Source of the DNA: Ophioderma brevispina
Lineage: Eukaryota > Echinodermata > Ophiuroidea > Amphilepidida > Ophiodermatidae
Length of the DNA stretch: 64,000 nucleotides
Reading direction: 5' to 3'
Assembly: GCA_023653785.1 (NCBI GenBank)
Contig: JAMKCH010072562.1
Coordinates: 1-64,000 of the forward strand
The notes under the pieces are model-generated. The model was given only the letters and a program-made list of their open reading frames with translations, searched no databases and was not told the DNA's origin. A program made the position numbers and the translations under genes. Positions 40,893 to 52,845 of this stretch are shown here, one piece after another. Numbering within the stretch: position 1 is the first letter of the stretch; the number at the start of each line of letters is the position of its first letter.

Positions 40893-41465
40893 TGCGTCCA
40901 TTTTTGTTCACCAGTTCCTAGGGCAGGACGACACAAATGGGATCACTTTGTCCAAGATATGTTAGTCTGTTGATGTGTCTGTTGTGGTTGTCTTATGAAA
41001 GGTTTCACGTTTTGCCTGCTAATTATCCGCATACTTCAATGTACTTTAAATAAACCAAAGCATTGAATGCAAGGCTGCAACATGTATCCCTCATATTGTT
41101 GATTAGAGTCAAAGGTCACACACAAGTCAAAGTCACACACCATAGGTCAAAGGCGCCGCATACCAAGGTCAAATTGTAGTATCGGCTGAATGTAAAATTG
41201 ACCTCATTGTAAAAGTTAAAGTCATTTAGGATGTAATGTGGATCCCTCATTTGTTGATGAGGTCAAGTCACATCATACAAGGTGAACCAGTTTATGAGGT
41301 AAAGTGTAAGATAGGCAAACCTCAATTGAAAGGTGAGTTCAATGGAAACTTACCAACCTTGTTATATGATATTGACACAGAAACCTCAGTTGTTGAGTTC
41401 AAAGGGCACACTATCGAAATCATGTCATATGAGGCCTATCATTCTCAAAGCGGCTAGCTAGGCGA
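40893..41465 (+). mobile_element. Diverged copy of the GTGTCGC-ended element
   Basis: The order follows 16582-17129: GACGACACAAATGGGATCAC then TTTGTCC near the start, GCCTGCTAATTATCCGCATA then CTTCAATG, AGGTCA-type boxes (one reads GAGTCAAAGGTCA at 41106-41118), and a worn end TATCATTCTCAAAGCGGCTA. The 73-codon ORF (41236-41457) is a frame through the repeat. Confidence 0.7.
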
Positions 41466-44181
41466 TACTAGTGGAATCGCTAGTACCATTATGCCAACTA
41501 TTTTTCCTTAATTCTACTCTGCCATGTGATATTTCTATTTATGAACTATTCTGGAATGTCCGACTTGCAGAATCTTCTTCATCTACTCTCTGTGTATCGT
41601 CTATGATTCAGTCCTTACACCCAGGCCTTTTATGGAGAATACAATAGATTGGAGAGTTGTATTCTTGGCTTTCCTAAAGATTACATAATCATTAAAGTAA
41701 ATGTACCGCATTAATCAAATGGGAAACATTCCTTACCAAGTCCTACAAGTGCCGCGGTTTTCTGTCAGACTTTGTTTAAAATTCATGAATTAACAAAGAT
41801 TAGTAAGATTTACAATGTTACTAGGGGCCTAATGCCCTAGGAGGTGCAGTTGGGTTCAACCCACCACACGATTTGGGAGAAAATCGCCTACATTGGCACT
41901 ATTTCGGCCGCTCAGGCCTGGGTGATATTTCTAGGTTCTGGCAGCGCCTCTTTTGTTATTCATTGTTATCAAAACAGGGGAATAGCCGATGGTAATGGTA
42001 GAGTATCTAGTATGGGAATTGGTAGGTAGAAGAAGTTATGGCGTGAGTTTTATGACTATATCTAGTATATACTAAGAGTAGAGAATTGTAATGTATAATT
42101 GTTGGTTTATAACGATGCGGCAGTCAAATGTTTTCAAGTTCCTTTGATGATACATGGCTATACCAACGGTACAAAAAATGGTGGCCTGCCACTGACGTTA
42201 TAAGAGATCCTAAGTCTACGCAACACTGACTAGCCAATGAGTGTGCCAACTGTTACGGCTTGTGCTATGTCCCGTGTTGGAATGGCTTGGGTCTACTTGA
42301 TTGACTACATCTGTAACTATGAACGGATTGCTGTAGAATTAGTCTATTCTAATACTCCTTCACTCACTTTATTATTTTGTTAGTTGGCTGGAAAGAAAAA
42401 CTAAATTATATGCTGCAATTTGGTGCAACTGAATTGAAATTTTAAAAGTTTAAAACTAGTGCTAAACAGTATAGTCTTACTTTTCGGGTGACTACCTTAA
42501 AATGATCAACAATATAAAACCATGCATTTAAGCTGGACACGTCAGTGGTAATTGTTGATATTTGTGCGACTCTTAAAATCTGATTAATTGGCATTATCTG
42601 AGCAGTCCTAATTTTTGGTAAAATTAGATATTTTTAAATTAATTGCATTTCCTTGTAACATTCATAAATGCATCTAATAAGTTGGGTGGGAAAAGCTGAA
42701 CTTATTTTATTTACTTAATTTCTTGCTGTATTTGAACTACTTACATGTGCTATTATGATCAAGAATTAGGGTAAATACAAATGTTTTTGGTCATGGTATA
42801 CAACCTTTACAAATCTGAAAATGATTGTGAAATGTGAGCTCAAGCACCCTGAAACATGTCTATACTCTGTCCAGCCCCAAGTACGAAGTAACAATGCAGG
42901 CGTATACATTGTACCGACTTTCTGCACGCGTGTAGTCAAAGCACAAATGCACTGCAACTGAAAGGCAGTACTGGGTATACGCACGCGTCATCACTTCATA
43001 CATCAGATAAGGTATAGGTTGAATTGAGTGCTACAGTTGGCATTTGGCATAAAACAAATTACTGTTGTGTTGGCCTCATGAGAGAATAAAAAGTTTTTAG
43101 GTGGTCAGGTTTTTAAAGGAAAATTCTTCATATTTGAAAAAAAAATGATTATTTGGTGCATTTTTAGTACAATTCCCCACCCAAAAAATCAATTTCCTCA
43201 AAGTGGGTACGTTTCTGGCCAAATTGAAATTGTAGGAAAAAGTTTCTGAGTTTTCTTGGTTGGTTGAGACAATAATGTTTTATCCTATATTTTAGAAATG
43301 CATTAGCAGGTTTGTGTGGTACTACCTGCTGGGTTTAAAGCACTTATTAAAGTGTCATTGTACAGGCATATCTGTGTACCTATCTTGTCATGGCATGTAT
43401 TTTTGTGTTTCCATCCAAGAAAAGAACAATTTGTGGGTTGACAAAAACAAGGCCCTAACTCACTTTTTGGCCATTTTGAGATTTTGGTACCCCCAAAATC
43501 TGTATCACCCATATATTCCTAAATTAACTCAATTCCACTTCCCATTGTAGATACATCAGAATTTTGCTTGACCACATCTAAATGGAGCACAATAGTTACC
43601 AACAGAAGTTAAAAACATTTTTGTTACTGAAGTGTGTAGAACATTTGGTTACAGTACCATGATTGAGTTCAATTAGTCACATACTTTTTGAATAGTGACT
43701 AGATATAGTTCGTACCAAATAATGAAATTCGCATTACTCAAAATAGCATTTTTTGAGTTAAGACCTTCTATTTGTCAATCCTTGAATTGTAGGGATGTAC
43801 ACTGCAGTAGTATTTTCCTGTTATTTGGCAAGAAAGGATGGGATCGAATAACACGTCACATCAAAAAGTACTACTGTAGCCAAAAAAATTAACTTTTTAA
43901 TTTTTGTTCTGTAAAGCCTGTGATCTCAGCTTTAAATTGACAATTTTTTTGGGTTGAAAACACTTGTGTTAAATTATTAACTTAAAAAAGATTGTATTCT
44001 AAAATGTATAATAAGTAATGTAAATTTTTTTAAAAAGTTGTATTTTTAAATGGCAAATGTTAAGGCATTATTACATTATACCCTTCACATCCTTCACTGT
44101 AATAAAGCACACGATAGAGAGAGGTGGAAAGTATACTTTAATTATGTCCTATTCAGAACAAAAATACTGTACCCACAAGAT
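41466..44181. other. Non-coding stretch, no gene seen
   Basis: No coding exon or repeat end was recognised. ORFs of 61-78 codons are on both strands with no known motif. GGTTCAACCC at 41853-41862 is a B-box-like word, but no A box lies at a fitting distance. Confidence 0.45.
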
Positions 44182-45136
44182 GTACTGTAAAACGGGGTGA
44201 CTTTGAACAGCGAGGTGACTTTGAACACTTTGGAATAGGTCAACTGTTTAGCCATTTTCTTGCTTTATCATCTAATGGCAATTTTATTTTTTCTTGGTGA
44301 ATATGAAATGGATACTGTAATCATTGTTACAGGGTAGTGACCCTTCTCTAGGTGTTGCCTGTACCTTTTTACAGGCCTAAATAGGTGTTGCCAAATTTGT
44401 CATGATTTCATATATGGTAAAAATCTTAATGGGTACCATGGTAACACTGGTCCAATCAAAGAAATGTTTACATGTTTGGATTAGGCATACAATAGTTAAC
44501 AATCAGCAGTAGGAGTAACTTCTTACTTTTCTTTCTTTTTGGCTAAAATAACAAAAAAGGATGATGGGGTGAATTTGAACGCACAAATTTTATATAACGA
44601 CTGGATACCCAGTTTTCACTTTCAGTTCCAGATGATAGTTTTATCCAAGTCTGGGGCACTGGACTTGTGAATACTACTACATACTTGTATTTTTAGGGTC
44701 AAAACAAAGATATTTCAGTGTTAAAGTGATTTTTTTTAAAAATTTGTCCTTCACACCTTCTCATGTAACGATCTTCAGATGTAAACCCCCTCCACAATTA
44801 CTCTACCATCATGCAATCTCTTTCTGTTTGTTGTTATTGTTTTTTAAAAAGTCCCAAAATGTTCAAAGCAGCCCCAATTGGGTATAGGGTTTGAATAACA
44901 ACCAAAAATGAAATGCTGTTCAAAGTCTCCCCACTGTGAGGTGACTTTGAACACCTGAAAAAAACAAAAACAAATATATACACAGCATGTAAATAGTCCC
45001 TTCAAAAATATACCATGAGAAAGGCCATACCCCAGGAGGTATTTTGATAGCAAAATATGAGACCTTTGTGTCTTTCTTGTACCAAAAATTTTACAAAAAA
45101 CAAAAAAGTGTTCAAAGTGCCCCTGGTTTACGGTAC
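44182..45136. mobile_element. Non-autonomous DNA transposon, 955 bp, with GGTGACTTTGAACA ends
   Basis: The left end GTACTGTAAAACGGGGTGAC, TTTGAACA, is matched by TGTTCAAAGTGCCCCTGGTT, TACGGTAC on the right: 28-bp terminal repeats with a few changes. The end word recurs inside: GAGGTGACTTTGAACAC at 44211 and 44938, GGGGTGAATTTGAAC at 44566, and inverse forms TGTTCAAAG at 44858 and 44917. No transposase frame. Target duplication is not clear. Confidence 0.82.
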
Positions 45137-45589
45137 CTTAAATGTGACATTGGACCCAGTTGTATCCACTGACTATTGGCAGTAAAAGTGTTATTATCAC
45201 CAAATTGTATAGAAACTGAGCTTTCAAATGTTAATCATATCTTTACCTTACTTAATTGCATTAAAGTTACAGTCCTTCAAAAGGTCAAATTAACTGTTTT
45301 TATCATCTTATATTCATGTTTCAATTTCATTATTGCCGACAGTGGTCTCTGAGTGGATCAATTGGGTCACATTTATTTTGATTTGAGTATGTTGTGTAAC
45401 AAGTCTGATTTCCTGAATATTTCAATCCTGCTCAGTCATTATACCTCAAATTACATGTTAATACCAAAAGTGTGTTCTATATATTTTATTATCACCCTGG
45501 CTTTAGCCAGGAAATGGGATATATATTGTGAATATGTGTATAATGTGTTCTTTTAGGTAAATTAATATTTTGTGGGCAGGATGTCCTGA

Positions 45590-45770
45590 CCCATTTAGGT
45601 CAAAGGTCATCTAGGGGCCAAAAGAAGTCATTGTCAACTTTGGTTATTGACAATATTGTAAAGTATTCTCATTTGAAAAGTCATAGACAAGTATCAAGAA
45701 AAGTTGATGACAATATTTTAATACTAGGGGCCCTTAAGAGTCCACACATTTTAGGTCAAAGGTCATCTAC
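45590..45770. repeat. Pair of AGGTCAAAGGTCATCTA boxes
   Basis: Two TTTTAGGTCAAAGGTCATCT-like words lie at 45595 and 45751, with GAC..ATATTGT/GACAATATTT and TAGGGGCC near both. This suggests an internal direct duplication of about 155 bp. Each box is a perfect AGGTCA repeat with 1-bp spacing (45597-45609 and 45753-45765). Confidence 0.55.
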
Positions 45771-46016
45771 ATAACCAACCAAGTTCTTATTTTCTTACTA
45801 ACCAGTCTCCCAGTTTAACCCTACTGGGGGATTTGCAAGTTATAGTGCCAACTATTTTTCAAAACTTTTAGCATGTAAAACACAGGTAAAACAATGTCAG
45901 TGAGTGTTAGAAATAAAGGGCATTTGTTGGTAAGTTTTTGGCAGGTGCAATATCAAACCACCTTGTAACATCTCACTATTTGGGAACTTTGTAGCAAGTA
46001 GGTATGGCAAGCCAAA

Positions 46017-46815
46017 TATTCAATTTGTCAACTAAAAAACTTAAGTTTTATCAACTGAAAACTATGTTCATTCTGAAAAATTAGGTTTATTGGTTGAAAA
46101 ACCCTTGTTTAATGAAAAACTGAGTTTGCCACATGTATCCCCTTTGAAGTTCTACATGTAACAAATTCTTTTTTATTTTTGGCCTCAGGGTTAGGGTGTT
46201 TGTTAGTGTTAGGCCATAAATAAAAATAATTTGTTTCATGTAGGATTTTAAAGGGGGTACATACGGAACCCTTTCCCTAAATTTAGTATATTGCTGAAAA
46301 ACTAAAGTTTATCAATTGAGAAACTTGAAACAACAGTCATTTTCAAACAATTTTGTTTATCACCAGTTTAAAGGGGCATTTCGTGATCCACAACCTCGTC
46401 CAGCAATGTACTAAAAAAAGTTGAGATTTTCATATCATCTTAACAGTCTGGCTAAGTATAGTATGTGTGCGTGCCCAATCAGACTTGCAAATTCGATCGT
46501 CTCTGCAAGAAATTCGCAATTTTGTATTTTACTGTACAGTGGTCTATGGGAGATTGTGATACAAACATTTGCTCATAACACCAAAACGCAAGATCAGAAT
46601 CAACTGTAATTTGGGGAATAAGCTTTTCTCAAGGATATCTAGCGAAACGTGAACAAAACAGAAGGGGTTAGAATCATGAAATGTACCTTTAAATATCAAT
46701 TTGAAAAACAAGATTTTCTTTGTGACAAACTTAGTTTATCAGTTAATAATTATAATTCAGTAGAAAAGAAAAAGGTTTTTCACCTGAAAAACATATTTCA
46801 TCAAATTAATAAGCA
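46017..46815. repeat. Degenerate 22-bp-type repeat (TTTATCAATTGAAAAACTTAG) split by a MITE
   Basis: Words such as TCAACTGAAAACT, GGTTGAAAAACCC, AATGAAAAACTGAGTTT and ATCAATTGAGAAACTT recur about every 20-25 bp from 46017 to 46365, and again from 46693 to 46815 after the family D element. The repeat is worn and partly replaced by unique DNA at 46130-46280. Confidence 0.5.
46367..46692. mobile_element. MITE family D, TTAA ends
   Basis: The left end is TTAAAGGGGCATTTCGTGAT and the right end ATCATGAAATGTACCTTTAA, about 20 bp each with a few changes. TTAA borders both ends. A partial relative is at 12896. It sits inside the degenerate GAAAAACTT repeat. Confidence 0.82.
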
Positions 46816-46835
46816 TTTGGTTTGCCTATACTCTT

Positions 46836-47030
46836 TGCCAGAATTGTTCAGAGTTATTTACCGTGCGCCGAGCGTGACGTGCGTCAACACAGAAGTGAAT
46901 GACGATTGGCTTGTTTGAGTAGATTGGCCTCCCCATTGGTTAACCGCGTATGAGGCTACCCATAGTCTCCGCCCCTTTTATGCAGATATTGCAGCGCACG
47001 TTGCCGACCTCTGAACAATTCTGACAGCAA
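46836..47030. mobile_element. Short MITE with CAGAATTGTTCAGAG ends
   Basis: TTGCCAGAATTGTTCAGAG on the left is matched by CCTCTGAACAATTCTGACAG then CAA on the right. GTGCGC (46864) and GCGCAC (46994) continue the stem. About 195 bp with no ORF. Confidence 0.72.
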
Positions 47031-48142
47031 CTGTAAGTGGGTTCCTTTCTCTTTTCATTAGAGAATCCCAAGTGGAATATGCATTTGTGGAATGACAATT
47101 AAACTTCGTTTCTCTGATTCAAATGTAATATGTATTTAGAGTAATATATTGAACTGTTTTCTGGGCCATTATGATAGGCATATTTGCAGCTTATATCCAA
47201 ATGGCAGAAACAACTTACCTCAAAATTTGGAATCTAGTGTTTTTTTATCTCCATGTAAAGTTGACAAAATTTGGATTCTACTTTTAATAAATTTAGACAA
47301 ATACTGGAGCTTTTTAGTCTGGGTCTGTAAATTGACAGAACTCCCACAATTTAAAATTACTAAAAATTATAACAATTCGGAATGTTTGCAGAGAAGGTGA
47401 AGGCATACATAAAATGCCGCGGTATGTGGGGTTAAGTTGGCAGATTAACCTGGTGTTGTTGCAGCTGAAGCAGAGTTAGGCAGAATCAGTTAACCTGGCC
47501 TCTAATTCCGGTATGCGTATTGAGCTGCTTAAGTTGGTGTAAACATAGTTTGCATCGCATTCGTAGTAATTAGCTTTATTAATCCCGTAAATAATTGCTT
47601 CCCATTGACTAGGTGGTCTAATACACAGCGTACCCAGCCGGGGTGCGGAGGCACCGCACAGCCCGGGGTTTGTCCAAAAAAATTACAAAATCAGCCTATT
47701 TTTAGCAAAATCCGAGGTCCCCCCGCACCCCGACGTCTTCCAGACCTGGGTACGCCCCCTGCATTGGGTAGCCCAGGTACGCATTCCGAATTAGAGTGGG
47801 CCAAGTTGACCAATTTCGGCACAGTTAGTTTTAATATTAAAATATTAAACTTGTCCGTAGTTGATTTGGACAGGAATTGCATTGCATCAACTAACTTTTA
47901 TAGCTACTACTGGACTTCATTGTATGAACTTGCATTGGTAAACAAACCTTATTTTCATACTTAGGTGATCAACAATAAATGCTAATTATCAAAATCTTTA
48001 TCTTGCTGTTTTTTTATAATCATTCGTCTTGCCTTCTATATATAAATGGTGTTTAATTTTTCATGGTGAAACATGCTCATAATAAATGGTATAATGTGAC
48101 TAAATAATACACCGGGTCATCATCTTCGATAATCTAAATTTT
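47031..48142. other. Non-coding stretch with a GC-rich repeat piece
   Basis: A GC-richer block at 47628-47790 holds GTACCCAGCCGGGGTGCGGA, CCGCACCCCGACGTCTTCCA and CCTGGGTACGCCCCC, an inverted arrangement that looks like a small mobile element. ORFs of 119 and 63 codons across it are by-products. The rest is AT-rich. Confidence 0.45.
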
Positions 48143-49139
48143 TATCTAATAGTCAGCAGATTATATGGGTTTGCATGCACCTCCTCTTAAAACTAAATTC
48201 AACATGATTTTTCGAATCTCTCGACATCTACTTAAAGAGTTTTGATGTTACCAAAATCATAATTGTCCCACGGGGTCCGTTTGTTGCGGCCATCTTGGAT
48301 TAAGAGGAATTAATGTACAAAGTGTTCATTTGAGTTGAAAATATCTCAAATTTTTGTCTCATCAATCATAAGATCAAGAAAATCTAATAGTTTGCATAGC
48401 TGAGATGTTCTTTACACAATATTGGGTGAAAAATGCCTTTACAGTATTACCTTTTGATTGGTCATTGTTACGGGGTGTCCAAAATTTTAAAAGATGCTTC
48501 CATCTTGACCCAATTGGTAGTCAAAAAAAATTGTTTGGTATGATCATGAGCAATCTGGAATGTCAGTTTCCATGATTTCAGATCTTCCATTTTGTTAATC
48601 ATTTTGGAAAGATGAGTAGTACTATTCCCATACAAACAATACAAATTTGATCAATGGTAATTTTACAGACAACTGAATTTTACGCACCTCATAAAAATGT
48701 CCTTGAAAGTGCAAACAATATATTTACTTCTTGGATTGCCTCATGCTCACAGCTCATTTGATACCAAATTTGTCAGACCCAGCCTTTGAAAGTTAGGCCC
48801 CTGAACAATGACGAATCAAAAGTGGCATGACCTTTAATATCACATTTCAACCCATATATCCGCAACTGAATATCACACAAATATGTCAAAGTATAGATCT
48901 TTTCTGATTCCTCATGATGAGAAATCTTTGAGAATCCTTTTTCAACTAAATTGAACCACTTGGTACGATTATCCCTCTTAATCCAAGTATGGCCGCCACC
49001 GGACCCTGTCTGGGACATATTTTTATTTGGTAATAAATTCAAAATTCTTCAAGTAGATGTGTAGAGATTCTAAAAATCATGTTAGAATTTAGTTTTAAGG
49101 GGTGCATGGGAACCCATATAATCTGCTAGACTATAAGAT
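48143..49139. mobile_element. Foldback element of about 1 kb
   Basis: The outer arms (AGCAGATTATATGGGTTTGC, then CTTAAAACTAAATTC, ACATGATTTTTCGAATCTCT at 48155-48220) recur inverted at 49054-49127. Further in, GCGGCCATCTTGGATTAAGA (48285) pairs with TCTTAATCCAAGTATGGCCG (48977), and TTTTGATTGGTCATTGTT pairs with GAACAATGACGAATCAAAA. The whole is nearly two diverged arms of about 480 bp. No ORF. Confidence 0.78.
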
Positions 49140-50028
49140 GTGTCACTACTGTGGTCAGAATTACTCTTATGATGAGTTGAGGTTAATTAAATTAACAAGG
49201 GATTCAATGTCAAATTCTAGGAATCATTTCTATTTTGAAGCATTTCACTAGCATTTCTGCCTGTTTGCAAGGCTGTTCCCTTTTACATTTGCATTCATGT
49301 AGGTGTGAAAGTGTGAAAAAAATTAATCAATGTGCAACAAAATGTGCTGAAATATTGATTGAAACCTGCACAAACTGCCAGCCCAGTAATAGTTATTCAC
49401 TGTGGCTATTTTTAATGCAGTGCTGGATTTCATCTGTTCAATTTCCAAAGCTGGGCACTTGCTGTTGTCTACAACAATGCTAAGTTCACTCCTATATGAA
49501 TTTATCATTATTTGGTCAAAGGTGATGACACACTTTTTCACGCTAAATATAATGTTCATGCTGTTTGTGAATGATTTCTGATTTCACTTGATCTTTGGAC
49601 CAAAATATTATTGCCAAAATATTCTTATCTGAACTAACAAGGTAGTATTGACAGATATCAGATATAATGGTATAATACACATTTTCTCTCCGTTAGGTTA
49701 AACTTCACTTTGTTTCAGTTAAGATTGCATCTTACTTGATTGTTATTAAGTGTTTTTGTTACTTGCATTGGTACAATTTAAACTATTTTACGGATCTCAA
49801 GTAAGCAGTTTCTCTCAAATTAGATTTGGCACTATGTTACCAAAATTCACAGTCCTTTATACTAGCTAGTAGAGAAAACTAGTCACATGACATGTAAAAC
49901 ATAAATCACATTAATCATTTTGTAATTTCAAACAAGTAATATTGCTCTTGATGTACAGGTCATTGAAATCTATTTTTGATTCAGATCAGGTGGGGTCATA
50001 AACTACCTAAAGGCACATTACACCAACA
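49140..50028. other. Non-coding stretch, no gene seen
   Basis: AT-rich. Overlapping 78-82-codon ORFs on opposite strands at 49235-49559 have no known motif; the + strand one is Cys-rich but has no spacing that I recognise. Confidence 0.45.
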
Positions 50029-50365
50029 TTAAAGGTGCACCGAGAGATTTCACATATCAGGTGTCCCTCAAAAAATCAAAAGTACTGATTTTTGCCCTGA
50101 TGTAAAGCTTTCCATCAAAAATACCCCATCTGAAGGGATTTAGTTGAGAAATGTTCTTGGTTTAAAAATTGTGATACTCTAATTTGGTATAGGAGCAAAT
50201 AGAAAAGTCAGCCTATGTTTTCATTGAAATATACAAATCAAAATCACCCGTTTTCTCTCAGACATTTCTGGTAGCCAAACTAAGGCAGGATGTATGAGTG
50301 TCTGATAATACAAAATTCTACTTGAACAATATTTGGGTGCCTCAAAATCTCTCGTTGCACCTTTA
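50029..50365 (-). mobile_element. MITE family B, reversed copy
   Basis: It begins TTAAAGGTGCACCGAGAGAT and ends AAATCTCTCGTTGCACCTTT. The interior (GGTGTCCCTCAAAAAATCAA, then GATTTTTGCCCTGATGTAAA, then CAGCCTATGTTTTCATTG) is the reverse complement of 39765-40128. Confidence 0.9.
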
Positions 50366-52150
50366 TCACTTGATTTAGTAATAAGAAAAACAAACTTCTA
50401 CCAAATCCATATTAACACATTAAATGAACGTACAACAAATAGTCCTTTATTACAATGTTTGGGTTTTATTAAATATTTTTGTTGTACATGATGACGATTA
50501 TAGTTCTTAGCAAGCATGCCCATGTAATGATCAAATAAAGTCAATTTGGCAACCATATTGAAATACGACCATTGACCAACAATCCCACTAATACAACTGA
50601 ATACCAGTAATGACACCTGACAGTAAAATTTACAATGTTAACTGTATGGCCACACATTTGGTGTTTCTCTCCCTATTTTGTACATTTCTATGACAAATTC
50701 ACACACAATTCAGAATGTTTAGTTTTAAATAGCATTGTTTAGTTTACACATTCAAATATCTTAAAATGAATAGTTTCTGTGAATAATTTCACTTGACACA
50801 TGCTGTACATAAGCTTTATGTGGAATAAATGTATCTATCAACTCAATTCCTTGTAAACCCCAACAAAAAATAAACAATTGGTGGATTTGTTTCCCCAAAC
50901 AATTTGAGGATAAAACGGGACTTGATATATCTTAATATGATGCAGGTAAAAACCTTGGGAAGCGAGCGCTCAGATTCACTTTTATTCGTCTATTTGCCAT
51001 ATAAAATGCCCGCAAGAATTCCCATTAAATCCTATTGTGTCTGCTTGACTGCACAAGTATAAAAAAAAGAAAAAAAAAAAACCAAAAAACATCGAAATGA
51101 AGGAGATCGCCAAAAAAAAAAAATTACTGCTATTATTGATTTGTTTGCCAGCATTAGCCTATATGGTGTAGACTACCGGGTGTGACGTGTCAATCAGGCT
51201 CCACAGTATACCCAACTCAGTACTCGATCACGCTCACCCTGTTCACGACAATTTAACATTGTTCATATGCATATTCAGCATTAACTGCAAAGGTGACTTA
51301 GGATGCAGCCTCTGGGCATGCTCAATATTAGTACCCCGCCCCATGAAGTTACTGCTCAGTGCATGGGCCAAGTCGCCATCAATTGATTCATATAATTACA
51401 TCGTCAAACACAACACCTTGATGGCCTCCTGTGACCTCTGAGCTTTGCTACCTCCGTGTGAAACCAATTAATGAATTGGGCTTTTTTTTAGCGGTCAAGG
51501 GGAGGGGGATTTCTACCAGAAAATATTGTCCCATATATGGGTTAGGTATGAAAAGCATATTAGCACATTTTTTTTGAAGAGCGACCCCAATTTTTCAAAA
51601 CAAATTGAGATTGTTACACGGTTGCATTGGCAACTGGCTAGTAAACCATACCTGTAATGGTTAAGCTAAAGAATGTCTGCGTCTCACAAACGAAGGAATT
51701 TTGGCAAAGAATAATTATTTCGGGATCCCCGATAATAATTCAACGACTGCTGGAAACGGCCTTACATATTGGAAATAGCCGGGAAATATCACTGTAACGT
51801 GTCTATGCTCATCCCTTAGTTGTTTTTATGGTTCAGGCAAATCAAGTTAGAGGTTATTTTCTCGCGGTGGCACTATTTCTCATGGACGGACATAAACGTA
51901 GCATTTCCAGCTCTGTCCTTAAGTTTCAATGTCTGGGATCCAAATCTAATTACAAAATCGCTTAATGTTATGATAAATACGCATTTTTTAGCATTCTCGT
52001 TCCGCAGGTATAGTTTCCTAATCCTAGACAATCACCAAAGTAACTGTTCCAAAATATCAAATTTTGAAAATTGGGGGTTGCCCTTCAAAAATGTGCCATT
52101 ATTGCTTTAAGGGGATTAACAGACGGGACGGCATTTCCCTTTGTCATATA
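50366..52150. other. Non-coding stretch, no gene seen
   Basis: AT-rich with A runs at 51061-51122. The 84- and 96-codon ORFs at 51187 and 51820 have no known family content. Confidence 0.45.
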
Positions 52151-52159
52151 CCATTCAAA

Positions 52160-52845
52160 TTTAAGGGTTATTCTTTATTTACCAATTAAAGGGTCATTCC
52201 TTCATTTACCAATGAAAGGGTCCTTTCCTTCATTACCAATGAAGGGTCTTCTTCCTTTAACCAATGAAGGTTCATTCCTGCATTTACCAATTAAAGGGTA
52301 ATTCCTTCATATACCAATTAAAGGACATTCCTTCGTTTACATTAAAGGTCATTCATTTACCAATAAAGGGTCATTCCTTATTACCATTAATGTCATTCCT
52401 TCATATACCAAGTTAAAGGGTCATTCATTCCTTTAGCAACTAAAGGGTCGTTCCTTTGGTTTACAAAACGGTCATTCATTTACCAATTAAAAGTCATTCC
52501 TTCATTTACATATATTTTACCAATTAAGGGTCATTCATTTCCAATTAAAGGGTCCATTCATTCATTTACCAATAAGGGTCATTCCTTCATTTACCAATAA
52601 AGGGTCAACTCCTTCATTTACCAATTAAAGGCTCATTCTTCATTTACCATTAAGGGTCATTCCTCCATTGACCAATTAAAGGTCATTCCTTCATTTACAA
52701 CGGGTTATTCCTTGCATTAAAGGGTCTTCAATTTAGGAATTTAAAGGGTCCTTCCATCATGAATTAAAGGTCATTCATCATTACAATTAAAGGGCCATGC
52801 CATTGTTTACAAATTAAAGGCTTAATTAAAGAGTAAAAGCTTCGG
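52160..52845. repeat. Minisatellite ACCAATTAAAGGGTCATTCCTTCATTT
   Basis: About 25 imperfect copies of a unit of about 27 bp, built of TTACCAATTAAAGGGTCATT then CCTTCAT, with frequent one- or two-base gaps that shift the period. The spacing is too irregular and the copies have no unique spacers, so it is not a CRISPR array. Confidence 0.85.

Noticed and set aside
52160..52845. CRISPR-like array
   Set aside because: Repeats are adjoining, imperfect and without unique spacers; the host is an animal genome.
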